From Flammeovirgaceae bacterium (GTDB taxonomy: Bacteria > Bacteroidota > Bacteroidia > Cytophagales > Cyclobacteriaceae), in contig JAJTGY010000007.1 in assembly GCA_021298015.1 (NCBI GenBank), forward strand, positions 1 through 64,000: a stretch of 64,000 nt of DNA, in the 5' to 3' direction. This document shows positions 55,301 to 62,122 of the stretch, piece after piece; the first letter of the stretch is position 1, and every line of letters starts with the position of its first letter. Under the pieces are notes generated by a model. The model was given only the letters and a program-made list of their open reading frames with translations. It was not told the origin of the DNA and did not search any database. The position numbers and the translations under genes were made by a program.

Positions 55301-55423
55301 CTTTTCGTTGAGTTGATCAAGGAGAAATTTCCTGATTGTTTCTCGCTCGGTTTGGGTAACGGTGTCCTCTTTGGCAACCAGCGCAAAAAGTCGGATTATG
55401 GCCCGCAGAACGAGTTCACTCAT
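52388..55423 (-). CDS. ABCG-type transporter half fused to an N-terminal TerB-like domain
   Basis: A 1011-residue protein. Residues 1-130 form a helical TerB-like domain (DVIVADGAITAREE), 140-225 an FHA-like beta region, then the ATPase with Walker A GASGAGKST (270-278), signature ISGGQRKRLNIGLELL and Walker B AVLFVDEPTSGLSS. A C-terminal ABC-2 membrane domain with six or more segments spans about 565-760, followed by a long extra-membrane helical region and one last segment near 980-1000. The architecture (NBD before TMD) is White/ABCG-like. Substrate unknown. ATG start at 55423; a terminator separates it from the upstream lipoprotein gene. Confidence 0.88.
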   Translation of the reverse strand: MSELVLRAIIRLFALVAKEDTVTQTERETIRKFLLDQLNEKRIPAYLELFDKCTLEFNGLAADHELTVIRQICAEINNQLTSRQKVVIMLQLVDVIVADGAITAREEKLAQWIGEHLSLTHDDIELIKRYVSARNPEDCADENILLIDSQTRGQGKHLFRQQLDGFIANLYLKSSDTYFFKYIGKTDVYLNGVAQRSGAINVLANGSALRWEQADPVYFGDVMGQFLKRDDRKRTSFEAIDISYRFKNGKLGLRDINLAEESGRLVAIMGASGAGKSTLLNILNGSQKPTDGRVLINGIDLHQQPEKVEGVLGFVPQDDLLMEDLTVYENLYYAARLCFNHLSEEEIDFLVLKTLDDLGLTEIRDLKVGSPLQKTISGGQRKRLNIGLELLREPAVLFVDEPTSGLSSRDSENIIDLLKELAMKGKLVFAVIHQPSSDIFKMFDKLLILDTGGYQIYYGNPVEAITYFKRSINLINSEQGECIACGNVNPEQIFNIIETRVINEFGNFGIQRKYSPEHWRNLFEQHHKPQPIHPSNDKPNSNLNLPGRLQQAWLFTSRDVKAKLANTQYLVINLLEAPLLAFLLAFTVRYYHRDSTHQSYVFFDNPNLPAYLFMAVIVALFMGLTVSAEEIIRDRKILKREAFLHLSRGSYLFSKITVLFVLSAIQTLLFAVIGNSILGIQGMTLTYWLILFASSCFANILGLNISSAFNSAVTIYILIPVLLIPQLLLSGVVVKFDKLNPSLSNPTSVPLVGDMMASRWAFEALTVAQFKDNEFERQVYEFDKVMSQADYKMVYYLPTLESKLDYVRINHPRQEPEVRENVSAALALLRHELSEEAAAVQVPETLQKKMELLTTESYDSSVHQEAHSFVRVLRKLYGNRHNAAQTKKSQTVQHLIDKLGSREAYDQYRYKHQNQSITDLVSNTGDLIRIAETDNTLVQKIYPIYQDPDPNHLVDFKAQFYVPSKHFLNTNISTPWFNVLVIGGMIHLGIVALYFDWLRKLLEGGERLIGR

Positions 55424-55466
55424 GGTAAATGGGAAATTGGGAATCTAAAGATAAGCTCGAAAAACG

Positions 55467-55498
55467 AAAAAAGGATTGGGGCATCCAATCCTTTTTTT
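55467..55498 (-). terminator. terminator after the lipoprotein gene
   Basis: GGATTGG-loop-CCAATCC flanked by A6 and T7, symmetrical enough to act on either strand. On the minus strand it lies about 20 nt downstream of the stop of the gene at 55518. Confidence 0.85.
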
Positions 55499-55517
55499 CG
55501 GTTTGAGGGTTATCTGG

Positions 55518-56405
55518 TTATTGAACGATACTCTTGCGAATTCGCTCAACAATTGCTGTGATTTCAACCAGATTTTTGTCTGAAAGCACCAAGTTCGCCT
55601 TGTTGTTCCGAATTTGTTCGTCAATGTTAAGAGCAGCATAGCTGGCTTGAAGCGCCTTGAAGTCGGTGAGCAACCCCGGAATGGGCTCGTTTTGGTCTGC
55701 ACTGCTCAGCATCTTAACCACCTCATCCACCGACTTCCGTTGGTCAAGAATGTTGCGCATCAGTGGGGTCAGAATCAGATTGCGGCTGTCTTCCGGGAGA
55801 ATATCTTTCGGATACGTCTTTACAATTCCTGTGGCGATGTAAAGCCCTTCCGTAAAACTGCCGGTCAACACCAAAGCGGATTGTTTAGCACGGCTTCCGT
55901 CTTGAAGGTATTTGTCCGACTTATCCAGAGTTTTATTGATAATGTTTGCCAGTGAATCTTTATTGGCAATGTTTGATTCAAAGCGTTTAAGAACCTCCGC
56001 GTCAAAACTCCCAACCAGCCCCAGATTATCGGCTAACTTTCGGGCTGCATTGAGGTAATCGATGGCATCCTGCGTCTTACCATAGGAGCTCAGATAGCCA
56101 ATGTCTGCTGCATAAACACCGAGGTTAAGAGCCGCTTTATCCGGCTGGCTGGTATACTGATCAGCCTTATTATTGTCGTTGATCAGCCTTCCGTTGAAGT
56201 CGGCTCCGGCTGCCTGAAGCATGTACGGGATCTCCGTAGGAGGGGGCAACTGGTACACAACGGTCTTGATTTTGCCTTCCAGCGATTCTTGAGCCTGAGT
56301 GAATTCGTTTGATCCGTCTGTTTTATTTTCCTTCGACCCGCACGAAACAAAAATCAGCAGGGAAGTGATAAGCATGAGTGCTGGGAAATAGCGAGCTAGT
56401 TTCAT
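55518..56405 (-). CDS. conserved lipoprotein of unknown function
   Basis: A 295-residue protein with a lipoprotein signal (lipobox FVSC, Cys22). The mature part is mostly helical and has the recognisable patch LPPPTEIPYMLQAAGADFN (about 53-71) and LNLGVYAADIGYLSSYG, seen in a Bacteroidota-specific family without assigned function. It is a single-gene unit, ended by a terminator. The start ATG is well supported by the signal sequence. Confidence 0.8.
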   Translation of the reverse strand: MKLARYFPALMLITSLLIFVSCGSKENKTDGSNEFTQAQESLEGKIKTVVYQLPPPTEIPYMLQAAGADFNGRLINDNNKADQYTSQPDKAALNLGVYAADIGYLSSYGKTQDAIDYLNAARKLADNLGLVGSFDAEVLKRFESNIANKDSLANIINKTLDKSDKYLQDGSRAKQSALVLTGSFTEGLYIATGIVKTYPKDILPEDSRNLILTPLMRNILDQRKSVDEVVKMLSSADQNEPIPGLLTDFKALQASYAALNIDEQIRNNKANLVLSDKNLVEITAIVERIRKSIVQ

Positions 56406-56510
56406 GGGTTTTGGTTTAAGCCTTCAATTTTAGCACATTTTTTTTAGCTCTGAAAGTACGATTTTCAGCAAAAATCAAATGCCACCAAAGAAACGCGTCA
56501 GAACCAGATA

Positions 56511-56596
56511 AAATGCCGGAAATACCTATCCCCATAAAGACGCAGCCCGGAAAAAGTGGAGGTGTTAAAAGAAATGCTTGCTCGCCCTGAACATTG
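56511..56596 (+). pseudogene. remnant of the 3' end of a GIY-YIG nuclease gene
   Basis: Corresponds to the last about 28 codons of the intact GIY-YIG gene downstream. It begins with CRKYL matching SRKYL, then a stop (TAA) breaks the frame; from 56543 the bases are identical to the intact copy through its TGA. Confidence 0.75.
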
Positions 56597-56628
56597 AAAT
56601 TAAGTTAGTAAAATTGCAGTCCCTTTTG

Positions 56629-56690
56629 GAGCCCATAGCTCATCCCGATCCCGGGACGGGATCGGGAGGTTAGAGCACCTGAATTCAAGA
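56629..56690 (+). pseudogene. disrupted tRNA fragment with palindrome in the D loop
   Basis: It matches the 5' half of the intact tRNA at 57028: GCCCATAGCTCA, then a 25-bp palindrome replacing GCT, then GGTTAGAGCACCTGA. After that similarity fades before the anticodon, and the 3' half is missing. Confidence 0.75.
56643..56667. repeat. palindrome inserted in the pseudo-tRNA
   Basis: TCCCGATCCCG-GGA-CGGGATCGGGA, perfect 11-bp arms with a 3-nt loop. Sequences of this CCCGATCCCG type recur between genes in many Bacteroidota genomes. Confidence 0.85.
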
Positions 56691-56708
56691 TGAGTTGCTG
56701 GGACCTAT

Positions 56709-56996
56709 GTGATTTATAGCCCGAGCATTGATCGTTTTTACATCGGTAGCACCAAAGAGACTCCCGAAGATCGGCTCATGGCTCACAACAATCGAGTTTT
56801 TGGCGGGAAGAGTTTCACGAGCAGGGCTAAAGATTGGGAGCTTTTTTTGGTGATTGAGGGGAATAACATTCATATCTGCCGAAGGATCGAACAGCATTTA
56901 AAGAAAATGAAGAGCCGGAAATACTTATGCCGATTGAGGGACAGCCCGGAAAAAGTGGAGGTGTTAAAAGAAATGCTTGCTCGCCCTGAACATTGA
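56709..56996 (+). CDS. GIY-YIG nuclease family protein, 5' end altered
   Basis: A 95-residue single-domain nuclease of the UPF0213/YhbQ-like type. It has YSPSIDRFYIGST (the YIG half), RLMAHN, the catalytic-Arg region and the C-terminal Glu in RRIEQHLKKM. The GIY half normally reads MxYVYILYS; here it is TYVIYS directly after pseudo-tRNA sequence with a TGA just upstream, so the usual ATG is gone and GTG 56709 would be the start. It lies 31 bp before an intact tRNA. Probably a selfish or formerly mobile module. Confidence 0.75.
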   Translation: MIYSPSIDRFYIGSTKETPEDRLMAHNNRVFGGKSFTSRAKDWELFLVIEGNNIHICRRIEQHLKKMKSRKYLCRLRDSPEKVEVLKEMLARPEH

Positions 56997-57027
56997 AATT
57001 AAGTTAGTAAAATTGCAGTCCCTTTTG

Positions 57028-57101
57028 GGGCCCATAGCTCAGCTGGTTAGAGCACCTGACTCATAATCAGGGGGTCGCTGGATCGTGCCCAGCTGGGCCC
57101 A
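57028..57101 (+). tRNA. tRNA with CAT anticodon (Met, or Ile2 after lysidine modification)
   Basis: Acceptor GGGCCCA/TGGGCCC, D stem GCTC/GAGC, anticodon stem CCTGA/TCAGG with loop CTCATAA, and T stem GCTGG/CCAGC all pair. The T loop reads ATCGTGC instead of the near-universal TTCRANY, so T54 and A58 appear swapped to A54 and T58. Discriminator A; CCA is not encoded. Not the initiator type, as the anticodon stem lacks the three G:C pairs. Confidence 0.88.
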
Positions 57102-57128
57102 CTTTAGTATCTCATTCTTTCTTTTCTT

Positions 57129-58283
57129 TTGAATCCACGCGTAAAGCAAGTTGTTATCCATATTGGGCTGTTCGCAGCCACGTTCGTCACCACCACCTTG
57201 GCGGGAGCCGAGTGGGTGTATAGCCGGTCGGTGTTTGACCCCACCTTTTCGTGGCACGACTTTGCTTCGGGATTGCCGTATTCTGTCGCTTTCCTCTCGA
57301 TTTTGACCGTGCACGAGTTTGGCCACTACTTCACGGCTTTGTACTACCGGGTCCGGGTTACATTACCCTATTACATCCCGCTGCCGCCCGGGTTCATGCT
57401 TTTCGGCACGTTGGGCGCTTTAATCCGCCTGAAGGAACGCGTGCGGTCAACAAAAGTGAATTTTGATATTGGCATCGCTGGCCCGTTGGCTGGATTTATT
57501 TTGGCCGTAGGCATCCTGGCCTACGGATTCACGCACCTTCCACCGGCCGAGTATGTTTTTCAGTTTCACCCGGACTATGAAAAGTATGGGCTTGAGTATG
57601 CCAACCATGTGTACCCGCCAGCACCTATGCCGCCCGGGGTGATCGATATCAAATTGGGCAAGAGCCTCCTGTATTCGTGGATGGAGCGACTGGCGGATGA
57701 CCCACGCGCTGTACCCAACCCGCACGAGATCATTCATTACCCATTGCTTTTTGCCGGTTATCTGGCGCTTGTGTTTACGAGCATCAATCTGCTTCCCATT
57801 GGTCAATTGGACGGGGGACATGTGCTTTACGGGCTGATCGGGCATCGTAGGCACCGGTTGGTTGCCTCCATCATTTTTGGTTTGTTCATCTTTTATGCCG
57901 GTTTGGGTTATATCAACCCGGCTAGTCCGGGCGACCAACTTTTCTGGGAGATTCCGCTTTTCATCGGGTTCTTGTACCTGTGTTTTACTGGCCTGCGGCT
58001 TCATTGGCAGAACACGCTGATGATTGCGTTGGCGGTATTTACCGCACAGTATGTGCTGGCGACCGTTTTCCCCGGCATCAAAGGCTACTCCGGTTGGTTG
58101 TTCTTTGGTTTGCTGTTGGGCCGCTTCGTGGGAGTTCCTCATCCGCCAGCCGAAGTAGAGGAAAAATTATCTTTGGGCCGTCAAATTCTCGGATGGCTTG
58201 CATTGGTGATTTTGCTCATCACCTTTGTGCCCAACCCGATTGAGATTTTTGAAGCGCTGCCGCCTACGGATGGCGCACCATAA
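57129..58283 (+). CDS. site-2 protease family (M50) membrane metalloprotease
   Basis: A 384-residue polytopic inner-membrane protease. The zinc motif HEFGH is at 62-66 within a hydrophobic helix, and the third ligand sits in LLPIGQLDGGH near 228-238. There is no PDZ domain, placing it with the compact S2P group rather than RseP. Substrate unknown. The start is TTG at 57129; no ATG fits. Its 3' end overlaps the convergent T9SS protein gene by 20 bp. Confidence 0.9.
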   Translation: MNPRVKQVVIHIGLFAATFVTTTLAGAEWVYSRSVFDPTFSWHDFASGLPYSVAFLSILTVHEFGHYFTALYYRVRVTLPYYIPLPPGFMLFGTLGALIRLKERVRSTKVNFDIGIAGPLAGFILAVGILAYGFTHLPPAEYVFQFHPDYEKYGLEYANHVYPPAPMPPGVIDIKLGKSLLYSWMERLADDPRAVPNPHEIIHYPLLFAGYLALVFTSINLLPIGQLDGGHVLYGLIGHRRHRLVASIIFGLFIFYAGLGYINPASPGDQLFWEIPLFIGFLYLCFTGLRLHWQNTLMIALAVFTAQYVLATVFPGIKGYSGWLFFGLLLGRFVGVPHPPAEVEEKLSLGRQILGWLALVILLITFVPNPIEIFEALPPTDGAP

Positions 58284-60177
58284 TGCGCTGGGTAACGATC
58301 GAATCGTTCATCCGGCAGGTAACGATCATCAGGCCCGGCATTGTGGTAGTCAACGTGATTTTCTTGCGACCTCCTTCATCCGTCTCAACGAAAGGTACCG
58401 AGCGTCCCAGCATGTCATGCACCTGAACTTGCTGGGCTTTTGTTGGCACGAAAAATTCGCCTGCGTTAGGGTTGGGATAAATGACTAACCCGGATTCTTC
58501 TGTGACGGATGTGGTCAGGTTATTACTTTTTCCAAACACGGGGCGAATCATAAGACTGCCGGTGACCTGTGTGTTTTGAAGCCAGTTACCACCCGTGTTG
58601 TAATACATGCGGCTGCCGGTGTCATTGCTTTTGTCAAGACCTACCGCAATGATAGACGCGGTACCCTGCCGCCAGCCCACATAAAACCGGCCGCCCACCA
58701 ACAGCGCGGGGTTGAGTGCGTAACGGACAAACTCGTTTTGAGTCGTCCGTTTGATGGTGATGTCCTGAACATGCAGCAGGTTGCCGGGCAGGTTGTTGTT
58801 GTCGCCTAAAATGATCAGTTGCAATACCTGGTTGTTTTCCTCGCCAAACTTGGGGAAATGAAGATCAACGGCTGTCAGGGTATCCACACCACTGAACCGG
58901 GAATCGAACTGATAGGCCAGGAAGGAACCCGGCTGATCAAGACCCGCACCATACTCGCCTGTGCCATCATCATAGGCATAATAGTTGCGCGCCCGAAACC
59001 GATATGTGATCGTGTCGTTGCTCCGAAAATCCATTGGTGCAAACTGAGGATCGTAGTCGGCCGCATTGTCACCAGAGTTGATCTTCACCTGAAGTAGAAT
59101 ATCGGTAGAGTCGGCCAGCGGGTCGTAGAAAGCCGGGTTGTTGGGGAAGGTGCTTAGTGTGATTGTTCTGCGCTCGGAAGAACCCAACGTGTTGCCAATC
59201 GAAATGCTGTCCTGAACTTGTACAGTCACCGGGCCGGTCACCACTCCATTCGTATAGGTGGTAACATCGCTTTGCACCCGGTAGCTGATGGGTATCTGTT
59301 GGTCCTGTTCCTTTATGTTGAGTATCTCAAATTGCGGAGCGGTCATCAGCGTGGTTAGCGAGTTGCGCGCATGGCGGAAGGGAACGCTTTGGTAAGGTTG
59401 AAAAAGAGGGGTTAGTCGATCACGCGTAATGGCACGGTCAGTGAAGGAGGTGCCCACCAGATTGCCGTTTACATTCAGGTAAACATAGTCGAGGTGCCAG
59501 GTGTCGTAAGGACCGGAGAGCCGAGCGAAATTCTCGAACCGAAATTGGAAGTTGTTGTGAAAATAGCGGCTGTCAGTCGCAGGCACAGGTAGGCTGATGC
59601 GCGAAAATCGATCGCTTGGCACGTTGCTGTTTTGGATTTGCAGGATGGTCGTCCATTGTCCGGTATTGTCCTTAAATGAGATGCGCAATTGGTCCTCGGA
59701 GTCAGGTGGCTCACCATTGCCGGTCGGCTGAAAAAAAAATGTTAGATAAACGGTGTTACGTTGCCCTACGGGAACCAGATCGAGCCGAAGAGGTCTTGAA
59801 ACGAGTCGATCTGAAAATCCTTTGGAAAGTACATCGTTCAAGCTCCGCGGACGCCCCAACGAATCCAGGCCATCAAATGTGGCTACCCCCATCGAAATGG
59901 GTGCAATGCCCATATCCTCATTTCGCCATACCGATTCGTGGGTAGTCCACAGGGTATCGTTAGGTACCGAAGGCTTGCCCGCGTTGAAGGTGGAGAAGTC
60001 ATCCCAAAACGGCAGGGGCATGGCGGGGAGCGTTTGGGTTCGGCCGCTACCGGGGGATTTCCGTTGTTCACGTGGGTGCTCTATCGGGGTGATTTTCAGT
60101 TGTGCCAGGCTGGTGCCAGCCAGGGCCATCAGGCCGGAAAGAAACAACAAACGAACTTGGCGGCTGTTACGTGTCAC
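58264..60177 (-). CDS. secreted protein with T9SS type A sorting domain
   Basis: A 637-residue exported protein with a signal peptide ending near AGTSLAQ. The N-terminal part has FWDDFS and jelly-roll-like strands, including a concanavalin-like stretch ending DTWHLDYVYLN. The C-terminal about 80 residues (VIYPNPNAGEFFV ... QVHDMLGRSVPF) are a T9SS type A sorting domain. No enzymatic motif seen. The start is GTG, overlapping the PASTA gene stop (GTGA), so it is the last gene of the ddl-PASTA operon. Confidence 0.85.
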   Translation of the reverse strand: MTRNSRQVRLLFLSGLMALAGTSLAQLKITPIEHPREQRKSPGSGRTQTLPAMPLPFWDDFSTFNAGKPSVPNDTLWTTHESVWRNEDMGIAPISMGVATFDGLDSLGRPRSLNDVLSKGFSDRLVSRPLRLDLVPVGQRNTVYLTFFFQPTGNGEPPDSEDQLRISFKDNTGQWTTILQIQNSNVPSDRFSRISLPVPATDSRYFHNNFQFRFENFARLSGPYDTWHLDYVYLNVNGNLVGTSFTDRAITRDRLTPLFQPYQSVPFRHARNSLTTLMTAPQFEILNIKEQDQQIPISYRVQSDVTTYTNGVVTGPVTVQVQDSISIGNTLGSSERRTITLSTFPNNPAFYDPLADSTDILLQVKINSGDNAADYDPQFAPMDFRSNDTITYRFRARNYYAYDDGTGEYGAGLDQPGSFLAYQFDSRFSGVDTLTAVDLHFPKFGEENNQVLQLIILGDNNNLPGNLLHVQDITIKRTTQNEFVRYALNPALLVGGRFYVGWRQGTASIIAVGLDKSNDTGSRMYYNTGGNWLQNTQVTGSLMIRPVFGKSNNLTTSVTEESGLVIYPNPNAGEFFVPTKAQQVQVHDMLGRSVPFVETDEGGRKKITLTTTMPGLMIVTCRMNDSIVTQRIMVRHP

Positions 60178-60986
60178 AAACCATCGTCATTTTCCACTGC
60201 TTCTCCGATGGGTTCCTCGTAATCTTTTGGTCCGATCCACAAATCAATGGGGTCACCCACGCGAACCGAATCACCGGGGAGAGGCAGTTGTTTGTAAACG
60301 AAAACTTCCATGCCGGTAGTATCAATACCTTCGGCAATTAACACTTCGCCCAGGTGAAGATTCCAATTCAGCAATTTCAGCTTGGCGCGCGTAAACGAAT
60401 CGCCAATCAGGTTCCCCACCACAAAGTCGGCCGGCCCACGTCCATCCCCAACGACCAGATCAATCACGGAGCCTTTCGGCAGCCGGGTTCCCGGCACGAT
60501 CTTCTGCCCCCGATGGCGAATTTCGATCACTAAATCGCGAAACGGGCTCGCCTCGAAATAAATCACTCCGCGTTTCAACTGATTGCTCTTGAGTACGGCC
60601 TCGGCATTGATGAGCGACCGTTCAACAATTTCCGGCACCGGCACGGTGGGGGCCTGACTTTGATTCAGCGTAATGTAAATGAGTCGGCCTTCCTTTACGC
60701 GAGCCCCCGCGCGGGGTACTTGTGTAAGCACCACAAAGGGTGGAGTATCTTCCTGATAGGCTGAGTCGCTCACTTCGAATCGCAACCCATGCCGCGCGGC
60801 TTCGTCTGTAACTTCGGCAACACTTTTGCCCATGAGGTCAGGCACGACAACCGTCTCCCCATGCTTCGTGGTGGACGGGAGATAGATGTAAAAGAAGATG
60901 ATGGCTAACAGTACCGTGATGATAACCGGTAGTGCCAGATTAACCAGCAGGGCTCGAAGGGTATCGTTTTTCCACGGCAGTTTCAT
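60174..60986 (-). CDS. membrane protein with three PASTA domains
   Basis: A 270-residue protein with one membrane helix (about 13-34) and three successive PASTA domains outside the membrane (about 44-112, 113-186 and 187-255; each begins with a VPDLMGKS-like motif). No kinase domain is attached, unlike PknB-type proteins. PASTA domains bind peptidoglycan precursors or beta-lactams, and the D-Ala-D-Ala ligase gene lies 10 bp upstream, so a cell-wall role is likely. Confidence 0.9.
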   Translation of the reverse strand: MKLPWKNDTLRALLVNLALPVIITVLLAIIFFYIYLPSTTKHGETVVVPDLMGKSVAEVTDEAARHGLRFEVSDSAYQEDTPPFVVLTQVPRAGARVKEGRLIYITLNQSQAPTVPVPEIVERSLINAEAVLKSNQLKRGVIYFEASPFRDLVIEIRHRGQKIVPGTRLPKGSVIDLVVGDGRGPADFVVGNLIGDSFTRAKLKLLNWNLHLGEVLIAEGIDTTGMEVFVYKQLPLPGDSVRVGDPIDLWIGPKDYEEPIGEAVENDDGL

Positions 60987-60996
60987 CGATCACGAG

Positions 60997-62073
60997 TTAA
61001 AAATTCAAGGATGACAGGTAATCACGTTTGACCCGTAAAGATCGTTGGTGCCGTTCGAAGGCCAGATCGATTAGCCGACTAATAAGATCAGTGAACGGAA
61101 TTCCACGTTCGTTCCACATCATGGGGTAGCCGCTGGAATTGGTGAAGCCCGGTATGGTGTTGATTTCGTTGATGAACACCTCGCCACTTGGAGTAAGGAA
61201 CAAGTCCACCCGGGCAAAGTCTTCACACATCAGCGACTGATAGGCTTTCAATGAAAGTTCACGGATGCGCTCTGTTTCGGCCGGCTTCAGCCGGGCCGGT
61301 ATTTCAACCCGGGCAGCATCCGGGTCTACGTATTTGGCATCGAAGGTATAAAACTCGTACTTGGCGTTCACCACAATCTCGCATGGCATGGAGGCCGCTG
61401 GCGGATGATTGCCGAGTATGGAACACTCCACCTCCCGACCGGTAATAAAGGTTTCGATAAGAATGGTATCATCGTAGAGAAAGCCTTCCTCAATAGCCCG
61501 GTCGAAATCGGATTCGCTCTTTACTTTCGTAACCCCCACCGAAGATCCCAGACTCGCGGATTTAACCATGAAAGGCAAGCCGAGTTTTTCCCGAACGGCT
61601 GCAAAAGAGAGGGAAGAACGCTGATCGAACGTAAACACCAGAAATGGAGCCACGGGTAATTGTGCCTGTTGAAGGAGGCGCTTAGCCATGAGTTTGCTCA
61701 TGGAGACGGCCGATCCAAGAACACCGGTACCCACCATCGGCAGGCTCAGTGCCTTAAGCAAACCCTGAATGCTGCCATCTTCGCCATCGGTGCCGTGCAG
61801 CACGGGAAAGACAATATCAAATTCCAGTTGCTGAGCGCCCGCCCGAAAAACTGCACGTTGTGGGTTGAGATCAACCGATAAGATTTGGCCTGATGAGATG
61901 TCGCGCGTGATGCCGTTGGTCAGGTGCCAAACGCCCTCGCCTGAAATCCCGATCGCGACCGGATCAAACCGGGTTCGGTCAATTTTTTCAAAAATGTTCT
62001 TTGCCGAATTAACCGATACCCCATGCTCAACGGAGCGTCCTCCGTACAAAACAGCTACGCGGATTCTCTTCAT
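60997..62073 (-). CDS. ddl: D-alanine--D-alanine ligase
   Basis: ATP-grasp enzyme making D-Ala-D-Ala for peptidoglycan. From the ATG at 62073 it has 358 residues. Visible motifs: VLYGGRSVEHGVSVNSAK (N-terminal D-Ala site), HGTDGEDGSIQG, KSASLGSSVGVTKV, EVECSILG, and the C-terminal FINEINTIPGFTNSSGYPMMW. An upstream TTG at 62091 is ruled out by the promoter -7 box lying on it. Heads an operon with the PASTA and T9SS proteins. Confidence 0.95.
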   Translation of the reverse strand: MKRIRVAVLYGGRSVEHGVSVNSAKNIFEKIDRTRFDPVAIGISGEGVWHLTNGITRDISSGQILSVDLNPQRAVFRAGAQQLEFDIVFPVLHGTDGEDGSIQGLLKALSLPMVGTGVLGSAVSMSKLMAKRLLQQAQLPVAPFLVFTFDQRSSLSFAAVREKLGLPFMVKSASLGSSVGVTKVKSESDFDRAIEEGFLYDDTILIETFITGREVECSILGNHPPAASMPCEIVVNAKYEFYTFDAKYVDPDAARVEIPARLKPAETERIRELSLKAYQSLMCEDFARVDLFLTPSGEVFINEINTIPGFTNSSGYPMMWNERGIPFTDLISRLIDLAFERHQRSLRVKRDYLSSLNF

Positions 62074-62088
62074 CCTAAAAAATAAATT

Positions 62089-62096
62089 CAAAAGTA
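62089..62096 (-). promoter_or_regulatory. -7 promoter element for ddl
   Basis: The minus strand reads TACTTTTG, matching TAnnTTTG, 15 bp before the ATG at 62073. It decides the start and shows ddl has its own promoter behind the upstream T9SS gene. Confidence 0.55.
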
Positions 62097-62122
62097 CCGA
62101 TTTTTCATGAAGGCTGATGTGG

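Larger units (their letters stand above)
56543..57041 (+). repeat. 100-bp direct repeat flanking the GIY-YIG gene
   Basis: 56543-56642 and 56942-57041 agree at 99 of 100 positions (A at 56630, G at 57029). Each copy holds the 3' end of a GIY-YIG gene, the short spacer and the first bases of a tRNA. The layout implies a tandem duplication of a GIY-YIG plus tRNA unit (period 399 bp). Confidence 0.9.
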
